DNA of 64,000 nucleotides from Terriglobia bacterium (lineage in GTDB: Bacteria > Acidobacteriota > Terriglobia > Bryobacterales > Bryobacteraceae), in NCBI GenBank assembly GCA_020073145.1, contig JAIQFS010000022.1, forward strand, positions 1-64,000, in the 5' to 3' direction. Below the pieces are notes generated by a model. It made no database searches, was not told where the DNA came from, and was given only the letters and a program-made list of their open reading frames with translations. This document shows, in pieces, positions 51,919 through 59,795 of this stretch. How positions within the stretch are numbered: the stretch's first letter is position 1; each line of letters opens with the position of its first letter. The translations under genes and the position numbers were made by a program.

Positions 51919-51991
51919 AATTTGAGGAACAGAATCTGAGGGTTGCGGGGCTTGCGGAACCGCCCGGAATGGGGGGGCCGCCCCACCGGCC

Positions 51992-52834
51992 TTAGTTGCC
52001 TTTCTTCTCTGCGGGTGGGGCTTGCCGGCGGGCCAGCGCGGCCTCGAAGGTCTTCTCGTACTGGGCGACGTGAGCCTTGTAGCCCTCCGGATCGACGAAC
52101 GGATTCGGGTCTCCGGGGCCTCGCTTTTCGAGCTTGGCGTATTTCTCGGCCAGGTTATAGAACGACGCGTGCGAGCTGAGAAACACTTCGACCGGGAAGG
52201 TGAGGGCTTTTTTGTAGGTGGCCCGGAAGTCATCCACCATTCCCGGGTACTGATCGAGGGACTGGAGGAACTGGCCGTTGAGGCTGCACTCGATGAACGT
52301 GTAATAGCTCTTGCCGTCTTCCTTGAGCTCCGTGCTCCAGGCAAGGCATCCCCGGGTGTGACCCGGCATGATGTGGGCGGTCAGGGTGGTTCCGCCGAGG
52401 GTGACGGTCTCGCCATCATCGACGAGGCGATCGATGGGGTGTACTTGGCCTGCCGGGTGGAAGTCTTTGGTCTTGTCGGCGTCGACGCGCCCCACCACCA
52501 CTTGCGCGCCGGTCAATTCCTTGACCATGTTGTCACCGCCCACGTGGTCCGGGTGGGCGTGGCCGGCGATCAGGATTTTGATGTCGCTGAACTTGAACCC
52601 GAGTTTTTCCACGCTGGCCTTAATGACCGGCACGGATGTTTCGTAGTCGCTGTTCATCAGGATGTTGCCCTGGGGCGTGACGATCAGGAAGGAAGCCAGC
52701 TCCTTGGTGCCCACGTAATAGAGGTTGTCCATCACGCGGTGCGGGGGGAACGGATCGTTCCACCCCTTGGGCTGACAGAACGCGACCAGCGGGGAAAGGG
52801 CCAAGGCGAATGCCGATAACATCAGTTTGCGCAT
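51992..52834 (-). CDS. secreted subclass-B3-like metallo-beta-lactamase fold protein
   Basis: This 280-residue protein has a signal peptide (to FCQ near residue 20), AGHAHPDHVGGDNM near residue 95, IMPGHTRGCLAWS, and SSHASFYNLAEKYAKL near residue 225. The order and spacing fit subclass B3 metallo-beta-lactamases, including the histidine of the SSHA segment. It is closer to true B3 enzymes than the protein at 49380. Resistance activity needs testing. A GAGGAG site precedes the ATG. It is the third gene of an operon with the DUF6152 gene (51 bp upstream) and paralogue 6. Confidence 0.85.
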   Translation of the reverse strand: MRKLMLSAFALALSPLVAFCQPKGWNDPFPPHRVMDNLYYVGTKELASFLIVTPQGNILMNSDYETSVPVIKASVEKLGFKFSDIKILIAGHAHPDHVGGDNMVKELTGAQVVVGRVDADKTKDFHPAGQVHPIDRLVDDGETVTLGGTTLTAHIMPGHTRGCLAWSTELKEDGKSYYTFIECSLNGQFLQSLDQYPGMVDDFRATYKKALTFPVEVFLSSHASFYNLAEKYAKLEKRGPGDPNPFVDPEGYKAHVAQYEKTFEAALARRQAPPAEKKGN

Positions 52835-52885
52835 GAGGGCTCCTCGCGGCCGGAGCCGCGCGCGGATTCAGGGAACGGCGGCCGG

Positions 52886-53305
52886 TTACTTCTCTTTGCC
52901 GGCCTCTTTGCCGCCGGTGTAGCTGCTGCCTGTCTCCAGCTTGCGGCCGTCGGGAAACTCGATGCTTCGCGAGTTGGCCCGCAGCGAGCCGTCTTTGGCC
53001 GGGAATCCATTGACGATGATGCGAGTTCCGGCGGGAAGCGTATTCCGGTTCCAGCCGTTGCGCAGCAGAACCCCAGGCGCTCCGCCTTCGACCGCCCAAC
53101 GCTCGGTGGTGCCGTCCGGTTTTTCGATGTCCATGAACAGCCAGGTGTGCGGGTTCGACCACTCCATCTTCACCACTTTGCCTTCGAGCTTGATGGGTTT
53201 GCTTCCGTCGAATTCGGCGGAAAAGGAGTGGTGGGCCAAAACGGGGAACGCCGCCGCCACCAGCAAGCCGGCTGTTGCCAAAATTCTCATCAGTTTGCGG
53301 TTCAT
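52886..53305 (-). CDS. DUF6152 family secreted protein
   Basis: This 139-residue protein has a signal peptide ending LAHHSFSAEF, then DGSKPIKLEGKVVKMEWSNPHTWLFMDIEKPDG, RWAVEGGAPGVLLRNGWNRNTLPAGTRIIVNGFPAKDGS and a Lys-rich end. It keeps the constant HH after the signal peptide and the NPH segment of the family. It begins 20 bp after paralogue 6 and is followed by the B3-like gene. The function is unknown; the repeated pairing with the paralogue family suggests that they work together. Confidence 0.82.
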   Translation of the reverse strand: MNRKLMRILATAGLLVAAAFPVLAHHSFSAEFDGSKPIKLEGKVVKMEWSNPHTWLFMDIEKPDGTTERWAVEGGAPGVLLRNGWNRNTLPAGTRIIVNGFPAKDGSLRANSRSIEFPDGRKLETGSSYTGGKEAGKEK

Positions 53306-53325
53306 GAGTCCTACTCCTCGTCTTT

Positions 53326-54141
53326 CTACTTCGTAACGGGCTTCGGCTGCTCCAGGTGCATCAAATCGCTATACAGAAGTTTATCGGCGAACGGCACGCA
53401 CTTGTGCTCCAGCACTTCCACATTCTGGTCGATCAAACGATACAGGGGCATCTCGATGGTCCAGGGCTTGGAGTACGTCATGGGATCCTCGAGGGTGGCT
53501 TCGTAGGCGATGTGGCTTGAATCGAGCAGCTTGAAACGCTCGGTGACCTTTAACTGATTGCTGTGGAAGTTGCCCGCGCGATCCAGCCAGGTTTTCTCGT
53601 TCTGACCGATGGTGGTGACCACCAGAACGTTGCCGTCCCAGCTTCCGCTGGACTTACCCATCCAGGTATCCACGGCCGGCTCCGAGTGGTCCTTCATGTA
53701 GATGATTCGGTTGGTGGCGGCGAACGGGTAAACCATCAGCAGGTCGCCGTTGCCCTGGGAGATCTGGAACGGCATGTCATGATACGTGACGCGCGGAACG
53801 CCGAGCATGTAACACTTGGCTTCGGGGTCGGTGGCAGGCCAGCCGGCGCGATTTTTGTCGCGCTCTTTGAGGGCTTCGGGCAGGTACGGGATGGTTCCTC
53901 CGCGCACGACGCTTTTGCCCGCCGGGATGGCGGCAATCGCGCCTAGCGGCCAAAATTCGTCGAGAGCCACAGCGCTGTGCGCTTCCAGATTCCAATAGGC
54001 AGTGTTCAACGCCTGCCAGATCCCATTGAAGTTAGGGTGGCCGCCGATGGTTTCCGGGCGCTTCGCTTCCTGGGCCGCGGCCGACGAGATCAGCGCCGCC
54101 GTCAGGATCGCGCCAAAGAATCGATTGCGCCGATTTTGCAT
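53326..54141 (-). CDS. secreted protein of an expanded acidobacterial family (paralogue 6, divergent)
   Basis: This 271-residue protein has a signal peptide (to AAAQ), GHPNFNGIWQ in place of KPDFSGIW, CYMLGVPRVTYHDMPFQI, WMGKSSGSWDGNVLVVTTIGQNEKTWLDRAGNFHS, VTERFKLLDSSHIAYEATLEDPMTYSKPWTIEM, and a C-terminus ending DLMHLEQPKP. It lacks the WLQYPT opening and resembles the protein at 54629 in parts. The function is unknown. It is first in the operon 54141 to 51992. Confidence 0.8.
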   Translation of the reverse strand: MQNRRNRFFGAILTAALISSAAAQEAKRPETIGGHPNFNGIWQALNTAYWNLEAHSAVALDEFWPLGAIAAIPAGKSVVRGGTIPYLPEALKERDKNRAGWPATDPEAKCYMLGVPRVTYHDMPFQISQGNGDLLMVYPFAATNRIIYMKDHSEPAVDTWMGKSSGSWDGNVLVVTTIGQNEKTWLDRAGNFHSNQLKVTERFKLLDSSHIAYEATLEDPMTYSKPWTIEMPLYRLIDQNVEVLEHKCVPFADKLLYSDLMHLEQPKPVTK

Positions 54142-54265
54142 TCTTTCTGTTCCCTCTCCCCCATAATGTGGCTTGCCGCTACCAATGGCCGCGCGAGCAA
54201 ATCGCGATCGTCATAAGGATATCACGCCGGTTTGCCCGGGTGGCTGGGGCGGGCCCTGGGGGCTG

Positions 54266-54529
54266 CTAAGATGAGACGCTACGCAGGCGGCGCAGCCTCC
54301 CCAACTGGAGGAACCGGATGGAGACGGCAATCACTTGAAGCGCCACGGCGGTGAAGGCCAGCGGCCGGACAGGCCGGAAGGGAAAATACCCGGCGCTCGA
54401 CCGCCAGACCCACAGTCCGTAGGCACCGGCCAGAATGAGGAAGCTTCCCGCATGGGCAGGGTTCGGGAACTGCCCTCCAGGGAGAGGTTCTGAGGCGAAC
54501 CTTGGGCGATTCGAGCCCCCCGAGTCCAT
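54266..54529 (-). CDS. possible small membrane protein
   Basis: An 87-residue frame contains two hydrophobic stretches, AGSFLILAGAYGLWVW and PLAFTAVALQVIAVSIRFL, separated by a short polar turn and ended by Arg-rich residues, like a two-helix membrane protein. No homology is recognised and no ribosome-binding site is clear at the ATG (54529). It would be divergent from paralogue 7. It could be a chance frame. Confidence 0.25.
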   Translation of the reverse strand: MDSGGSNRPRFASEPLPGGQFPNPAHAGSFLILAGAYGLWVWRSSAGYFPFRPVRPLAFTAVALQVIAVSIRFLQLGRLRRLRSVSS

Positions 54530-54628
54530 GCCGCGTATTCGATCACCGGGGGAGGTGCGGTTTGCCTGCACATCCGGAGAAGGGATAAGATTGATCTGCT
54601 GGATGAAAATCGGCAGAGGAGTCGTACG

Positions 54629-55666
54629 ATGATCAGACGGATTCTGGCTCTGGGTGGAATCAGCATCGCGGTGGCCCTGGCGCAAGCTCCAGCACCGCCT
54701 GCGGGACAGGGCAAGAAAGCGCCCGCGGCCGCCTCCAAGACCGCCCCCAAAACCGTAGCCAAGAGCGACGCAAAATTTACGCCGCCGAAGACGCCGTGGG
54801 GCGAACCCGACCTGCAGGGCATCTGGCCTCTCAACCATTTGATCGCGGTCGGCCTGGAGCGGCCCAAGCAGTACGGCGACCGCCTGTACCTTTCCGAGGA
54901 CGAAATCGCCAAAGCGCAAGCCAACCTGGATGCGCGCAACAAGCGCTTCGAGTCCGGGCCGATTCCGCAGGCGGACGTTTCGAAGCGGGTGATGCGGCAG
55001 ACGTCGCTGATCGTCGATCCGCCCAACGGCCACTTCCCCGAACTCACCGAATACGGGAAGAAGCTGCAGGCGGACATGCGCAGCAGCTATCGGCCGGGTG
55101 AGACCGTTTTCGACAGCATCGACGACTTCAGCGCGTGGGACCGGTGCATTACGCGAGGCATGCCGGTTTCGATGGAGCCGCGCAATTACAACAACGGCAT
55201 CCGCATCATGCAATCGCCCGGATATGTGATCATCGTGCTGGAGATGGCGCATGAGGCCCGCGTCATCCCCACCACCGGCATGCCGCCGCTGGATTCCACG
55301 ATCAAGCAGTGGATGGGCGAATCGCGCGGCCACTGGGAAGGCAACACGCTGGTGGTGGAGACGACGAACTTCAACGGCCTGGTGGGCGAGACCAGCGCCG
55401 GCGTCCCCGGCTCTCCGCGCCCGATGGAGCCCGAAACCGAAGGTCTTCACATTGTCGAACGCTTCACCCGCACCGCCGCCGACACCATCGAGTTCAAGAT
55501 GACCATCTCGGATCCGACCGTGCTGGTAACTCCCTACACGGTGGCGTATCCCATGTATCTCGACAACACTTACGAGATGTTCGAGTACGCCTGCCACGAG
55601 GGCAACACCGCGGTGCGCAACTACATCGAAACGTCGCGCTACGAACGCACGCACCCGAAGAAGTAA
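54629..55666 (+). CDS. secreted protein of an expanded acidobacterial family (paralogue 7, long form)
   Basis: This 345-residue protein has a signal peptide, a Lys/Ala/Pro-rich linker (25-50), PWGEPDLQGIWPL, LSEDEIAKAQANLDARNKRF, RCITRGMPVSM, WMGESRGHWEGNTLVVETTNFNG, VERFTRTAADTIEFKMTISDPTVLVTPYTV and YEYACHEGNTAVRNY-like C-terminal residues. It keeps the W-GNTLVVET and DP blocks of the family but has its own ends. The function is unknown. The last 70 bp are repeated at 58795-58864, on the far side of the retron-like island. GAGGAG precedes the ATG. Confidence 0.85.
   Translation: MIRRILALGGISIAVALAQAPAPPAGQGKKAPAAASKTAPKTVAKSDAKFTPPKTPWGEPDLQGIWPLNHLIAVGLERPKQYGDRLYLSEDEIAKAQANLDARNKRFESGPIPQADVSKRVMRQTSLIVDPPNGHFPELTEYGKKLQADMRSSYRPGETVFDSIDDFSAWDRCITRGMPVSMEPRNYNNGIRIMQSPGYVIIVLEMAHEARVIPTTGMPPLDSTIKQWMGESRGHWEGNTLVVETTNFNGLVGETSAGVPGSPRPMEPETEGLHIVERFTRTAADTIEFKMTISDPTVLVTPYTVAYPMYLDNTYEMFEYACHEGNTAVRNYIETSRYERTHPKK
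55596..55665 (+). repeat. 70-bp direct repeat, left copy (island boundary)
   Basis: This is the 3' end of paralogue 7. It matches 58795-58864 at 68 of 70 positions by my alignment; the differences are at 55612 and 55623. The copies are exactly 3199 bp apart and enclose the retron-like genes. Confidence 0.85.
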
Positions 55667-55891
55667 GTCCCGGCTTTACCGGATTCGGGGCTTCGAAGCG
55701 GGCCGTTCCGTGCAAGGCTCTCCGTGGGGATGGGCGGAGACAATCCGCTTGTCGTTCCTGATCTCTCCGGTTTCCTCGAACGCCGCTTCCAGGCGCGCCG
55801 GCAAAGCCCGTAGGGCCACGATCCGGCGAGGATGTACGCGGAGCGCTATACTGTCATGCTGAATGTATTTCGAAAGCGTGAGGAATAGCTC
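55667..55891. other. left end of the island, no gene recognised
   Basis: These 225 bp separate paralogue 7 from the effector gene. A frame on the minus strand looks weakly protein-like, but I cannot name it. A GCGCTATACTGTCATGCTG stretch near 55840-55862 could carry the effector promoter (-10 TATACT). Confidence 0.35.
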
Positions 55892-56710
55892 GTGGGCCGT
55901 TGTTTTGTGATCCAACCCTTCGATAGAGGTGCTTACGACAAACGGTACGAGGATGTAATCGTTCCTGCGATCGTAAATGCAGGTCTCAACGACTATCGTG
56001 TCGACCGTGATCCGGCAACGAAGGTCTTGATTGACGCGATTGAGGACGGCATCCGCGGCAGCGACGCCTGCATAGCCGACGTCACAACTGATAATCCAAA
56101 CGTCTGGTACGAGCTTGGATTCGCTATCGCTAACGGCAAGCCGCTGGTTATGATCTGCAACTCGAGGGAAAGAACCGGACCGTTTCCTTTCGACGTCAGA
56201 CACAGGGTCATTATTGCGTACGCGACGGAGTCGCCGCGCGACTTCCAGGCACTCCAATCTGAAATCACCGAGCGACTCAAAGCGCTATTGGATGCGACGA
56301 CCAAAGCTCAGACGATGGCCTCTATGGAATCGTCAAAAACGATTTCCGGCTTATCTCCTCACGAGATGGCTGCCCTTCAGATTGTCATGGAGAATCAGTT
56401 ATCTGCGCAGGACATGATGTCGGCCTCCGACGTCCAGCAGCAAATGGTCCGAGCAGGTTTTTCGAAAATTGCTGCGACGCTGAGCCTTCGACTGCTCGAT
56501 AAGAGGGGTTTAATGGAGTCCGTCGAGGATAGCGATATAAACGGCAACACCTGGTGGTGCTACCGCGTCACCCAGGCGGGTGTTGACTGGCTACTATCCA
56601 ACCAAGACCTTTTCCAAATGCGCAGCCGACCTAGCCCCCAAGCAGCGACGCATCAATCTAAGATTGATGAATTCAGCCAGGGAATTACGGACGACGACGT
56701 TCCGTTTTGA
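55892..56710 (+). CDS. nucleoside deoxyribosyltransferase-like protein with winged helix (putative retron effector)
   Basis: This 272-residue protein has two domains. Residues 1-125 form a deoxyribosyltransferase/TIR-like Rossmann-type domain: CFVIQPFD, YEDVIVPAIVNAGL, VDRDPATKVLIDAIEDGIRGSDACIADVTTDNPNVWYELGFAIANGKPLVMI. The Glu of WYELG is placed like the catalytic Glu of such N-glycosidases. Residues 160-250 look like a winged helix (SASDVQQQMVRAGFSKIAATLSLRLLDKRGLM). The effector of Retron-Eco1 (Ec86) is a protein of this two-domain type. The start is GTG at 55892 with TGAGGAA upstream. A predicted msr-msd and an RT gene follow. A free-standing defence gene is the alternative. Confidence 0.7.
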   Translation: MGRCFVIQPFDRGAYDKRYEDVIVPAIVNAGLNDYRVDRDPATKVLIDAIEDGIRGSDACIADVTTDNPNVWYELGFAIANGKPLVMICNSRERTGPFPFDVRHRVIIAYATESPRDFQALQSEITERLKALLDATTKAQTMASMESSKTISGLSPHEMAALQIVMENQLSAQDMMSASDVQQQMVRAGFSKIAATLSLRLLDKRGLMESVEDSDINGNTWWCYRVTQAGVDWLLSNQDLFQMRSRPSPQAATHQSKIDEFSQGITDDDVPF

Positions 56711-56786
56711 AGCCGGCGTTCTCGGCGTGCTAAATAAGGATAATAGCCCCGTGGCGAGCCGGACCGAGAGATGGTATTTTAGCGTT

Positions 56787-56925
56787 GGGCCTACGGATAG
56801 ATTTATTGCCATGTTTCGTGGCAGTTGAAAACAATGCTGGAGGCGTTGCTGGCTCATCGCTCAGTGACCACTGTGCATGTGCTCTGTGTCCTGTTGACTA
56901 TCGCGTAAGAGTACCCGTTAGGCCC
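56787..56925 (+). ncRNA. predicted retron msr-msd RNA
   Basis: The 229-bp gap between effector and RT genes has the layout of a retron RNA. Ends a1 (GGGCCTACGG, 56787-56796) and a2 (CCGTTAGGCCC, 56915-56925) pair over 10 bp with one bulge. Inside come a 7-bp stem with a UUU loop (TGCCATG/CGTGGCA, 56807-56823), as recognised by retron RTs, and a second stem (CAATGC/GCGTTG, 56832-56848). A longer bulged hairpin (56862-56893, loop ATGT) would be the msd. The branching G is probably within 56795-56800. The RT start codon follows 14 bp after a2. Folded by eye; no program was run. Confidence 0.55.
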
Positions 56926-56939
56926 TTTCTTTTAGTTAA

Positions 56940-58633
56940 ATGTCGAGGCTCGCCGATCTAAAAGCCGCGGCGTCACGGAGCGATGTCGCTCAGCTACTGC
57001 ACACCACACTGAAGGGCCTCACCGCGATTCTCTATACCACGCCGATAGCGAACCGATACACGACTTTCGAGATTCCGAAGCGAGGCGGCGGCACGCGTAC
57101 CATCAAAGCGCCGGACGAAAAGCTAAAACTGCTTCAGCAAAAGCTGTCCATGCTGCTGCAGGACTGCGTCGATGAGATCAACGATGCCAAATTTTCAATT
57201 TGGATCTGCAGGATTTCTTCCCTTCAATCCATTTCGGACGAGTTCGCGGCTTCTTCATCAAGGACAAGAATCTCGCGCTGAACCCGGATGTCGCCACAAT
57301 CCTATCGCAAATTGCGTGCGACGGAAAGGCTCTACCCCAAGGGAGCCCCTGCTCCCCTGTAATTTCGAACCTGATAGCGCACCCTCTTGACATGCACATC
57401 GTCCGACTGGCAGCGGAGGTCGGATGCGCCTACTCCCGATACGCCGACGATCTGACCTTCTCGACGAACAAGAAGGAGTTTCCGCCAGAGATAGCCCGCA
57501 AATCAGAAGATGCACCCCATATCTGGCTGCCAGGACGGGAGCTTGAGGAGATAGTTATGCATTCCGACTTCAAGATTAACGCGAGAAAGACTCGCATGCA
57601 GTATCGCAACTCCCGCCAGGATGTTACTGGCCTAGTCGTGAATCGTAGGATTAACATCCGCCGAGAATACCGGCACAACGTTCGCGCGATGGTCCACAGC
57701 CTTTTCAGAACTGGGAACTTCACACTTTATGGCCCAGTCACGAAAGAGGGCAAGACCACGCTGGAACTGCGTGAAGGGACGCTCGACGAACTCCACGGTC
57801 GGCTGGGGTTCATCGATTGGATCGACGTCTATAACAAGGGCGTCATTGATGAAGAAGAAGATTCGGCCTTTATCCCAACGAGGGAATCGACCTATCGCAA
57901 ATTCCTTATATACCGCGACTTCTATACAACCAAGTTGCCTGTCGTACTCTGCGAAGGCAAAACTGACAACGTATACATCAAACACGCGATTCGCAGCATG
58001 GTGGCCCAGTTTCCCGACCTCGCGGAACTGGATACGGAAGGCAAGGCTCGGCTCAAAATCCGTCTTTACAAGTACGCAAAGTCGAACACAGGCAGGATCT
58101 TGGACCTTAAGGATGGCGGGTCCAGCCATCTGAAGAAATTCATTATTAACTACAAGAAGGACACCGACAAGTTCGCGGCCCCTGGTCTGCAGAATCCCTT
58201 GATTGTTTTGTTCGACAACGATTCGGGTGCCAAGCCGATATGCTCAGTCGTCAAGCAGGCGCGACCGAGCAAGCAGGACATGATTCTGAAAGACCCTTTC
58301 ACGCATGTAGTGAAGAACCTGTATGTCGTGCCGACACCGCTAAAACCAGGGCACAGGGAATCGACGATAGAGGATTTCTTTGATGATGCCACTAGAGCAA
58401 CCGTTGTAGGGGGAAAGACCTTCAGCGACAAGAACGATGCCGATGAGACAAAGCATTACGGTAAGTGGGTTTTTGCCGAGAAGGTCATAGCGCCCAATGC
58501 CAAGACCATCGATTTCACCGGGTTTGTGCCGCTACTGCAGAGCATTTCGTTGGTCATTCGGACGCACGCCAAGATGTTTTCGTCTGCAGCCTCGCCGGCA
58601 GAAGAGCAGACAACTCCGGCTTCACATCCTTAG
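56940..58633 (+). pseudogene. retron reverse transcriptase-TOPRIM (Ec67 type), broken by an internal deletion/frameshift
   Basis: The N-terminal frame (56940 to about 57190) carries RT sequence: TTPIANRYTTFEIPKRGGGTRTIKAP, LLQQKLSMLLQDCVDEINDAK. The body (about 57191-58633, other frame) resumes with FNLDLQDFFPSIHFGRVRGFF, ALPQGSPCSPVISN, the catalytic SRYADDLTFS and RQDVTGLVVN. A TOPRIM-like domain follows with LCEGKTDN and DNDSGAK. Intact relatives have roughly 30-45 residues (the HGF...NA region) between the two parts, which are missing here. No start codon with a ribosome-binding site precedes the second part. The family is the one annotated as retron Ec67 RT/endonuclease. As read, a full enzyme cannot be made without frameshifting. 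Confidence 0.75.
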
Positions 58634-58943
58634 CCTGTTACCCTCGTGGAGCCCCTGAAGTTGCGGTGCTTCTGATGATGACAATCCGCACGTACTCAAA
58701 TCGCCCGACGCAGGTCTTTAGGCCATCCGTAATCGTCTGTTATCGCCATCGAGCGTTGGTAACGAGAGACGCCCCAGAGTCTTGCAATCTACGTACGAGG
58801 GCAACACCGCGATGCGCAACTCCATCGAAACGTCGCGCTACGAACGCACGCACCCGAAGAAGTAGGGGCCGGTCCCGCGGCGGCAATCCGGATCTGCTCC
58901 CGACAGAACCGGTGGCGCGGACAGGGTACAATACCGGGTCAGG
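58634..58943. other. right end of the island
   Basis: No gene is present. The stretch 58634-58794 is island DNA without recognisable coding sequence. It is followed by the right 70-bp repeat and by the promoter of the gene at 58944, where TACAAT at 58927-58932 lies 11 nt before the ATG. Confidence 0.5.
58795..58864 (+). repeat. 70-bp direct repeat, right copy (island boundary)
   Basis: This copy of the 3' end of paralogue 7 (55596-55665) still encodes the last 22 residues and a stop (TAG instead of TAA), but no gene body is attached. Confidence 0.85.
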
Positions 58944-59759
58944 ATGAGGACACTCAGGAAACTGACGCTGGCGGCCACGATAGCGATTGTTGCGGCATCC
59001 GGGCAAGCCCAGGACTGCACGCGCGATGGATTGAAGGCACTGGCCGCGAATTACTTCCAGGCGGTCGAGACCCACACGATGTCGGCGCTGCCGACTGCGG
59101 CCCACGTGCGTATCACCGAAAATGCCGCGGAGATCCAGCCGGGCGAAGGCTTCTTCCAGACCGGCGGCAAGGCGCGGTTGCAACGCACCCTTGTCGACAC
59201 CGGACGCTGCAGCACGCTGACGCAGGCGGTGGTGGAGGAAACCGCCGGAGGCAAGAGCGGTCCGGTGCTGATGGCGGTACGGCTGAAGGCGGTCTCGGGC
59301 AAGGTGAGCGAGATCGAGACGATCATCGCGCGCACCGGGAATTTCGCGTTCAAGCCGCAAGGCGTGCTCGACACCAAGGATCAGGACTGGACCACTTTGA
59401 TGCCGGCGGCGCAGCGCCGCACGCGCGAATTCCTTAACGGCCAGGCCGACAAATACTACGTGATGTTCGAGGACCACAGCATCGACCCCGGGTTCGCGAC
59501 GCCCTGCAGCCGCTGGGAAAACGGCACGTTTACGACTCCGAAGGGCGACTGCTCCTGGAAAGCCTCGGTCCTGAAGCACCCGCGCCGCCGTTTCCCGGTG
59601 ACGGACGTCGAACTCGGCGTGGCTGCCGCCATCACCAACTTCCAGGACGACTGGCTGGATGTTCACATCTTCAAGTTCAACCGGGACGGCAAGATCGAGC
59701 TGATTCAGGCCGTGGACGGGCCTGGAACCAAGGGTACGGGTTGGCCGTATGACCAATGA
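58944..59759 (+). CDS. secreted protein of unknown function, DUF8021-like
   Basis: This 271-residue protein has a signal peptide (to QAQ near residue 23), an N-terminal NTF2-like half (LKALAANYFQAVETHTMSALP) and a second half with CSRWENGTFTTPKGDCSWK and RRRFPVTDVELGVAAAITNFQDDWLDVHIFKF. The last segment recalls the DUF8021 pattern, in which a reaction-like cleft is repeated twice. Two cysteines (TPCSRW, GDCSW) could form a disulfide. The function is unknown. It lies just outside the island and 36 bp before the TIGR03435 gene, so the two are probably co-transcribed. Confidence 0.7.
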   Translation: MRTLRKLTLAATIAIVAASGQAQDCTRDGLKALAANYFQAVETHTMSALPTAAHVRITENAAEIQPGEGFFQTGGKARLQRTLVDTGRCSTLTQAVVEETAGGKSGPVLMAVRLKAVSGKVSEIETIIARTGNFAFKPQGVLDTKDQDWTTLMPAAQRRTREFLNGQADKYYVMFEDHSIDPGFATPCSRWENGTFTTPKGDCSWKASVLKHPRRRFPVTDVELGVAAAITNFQDDWLDVHIFKFNRDGKIELIQAVDGPGTKGTGWPYDQ

Positions 59760-59795
59760 GCGGGCACAATGCCCCGGCAGGAAGAGAGGAATTCG

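Noticed and set aside
54629-55654. A long minus-strand frame through paralogue 7
   Set aside because: It is antisense to a clear secreted protein gene. Only its last part (54266-54529) has membrane-like character and is listed with low confidence.
55676-56257. A possible minus-strand gene at the left island end
   Set aside because: Most of it is antisense to the effector gene, and the rest (55676-55890) matches no family I recognise.
55892-56710. Calling the effector a plain nucleoside 2-deoxyribosyltransferase of salvage metabolism
   Set aside because: The added winged-helix domain and its place before an RNA-like gap and a retron RT fit a defence effector better.
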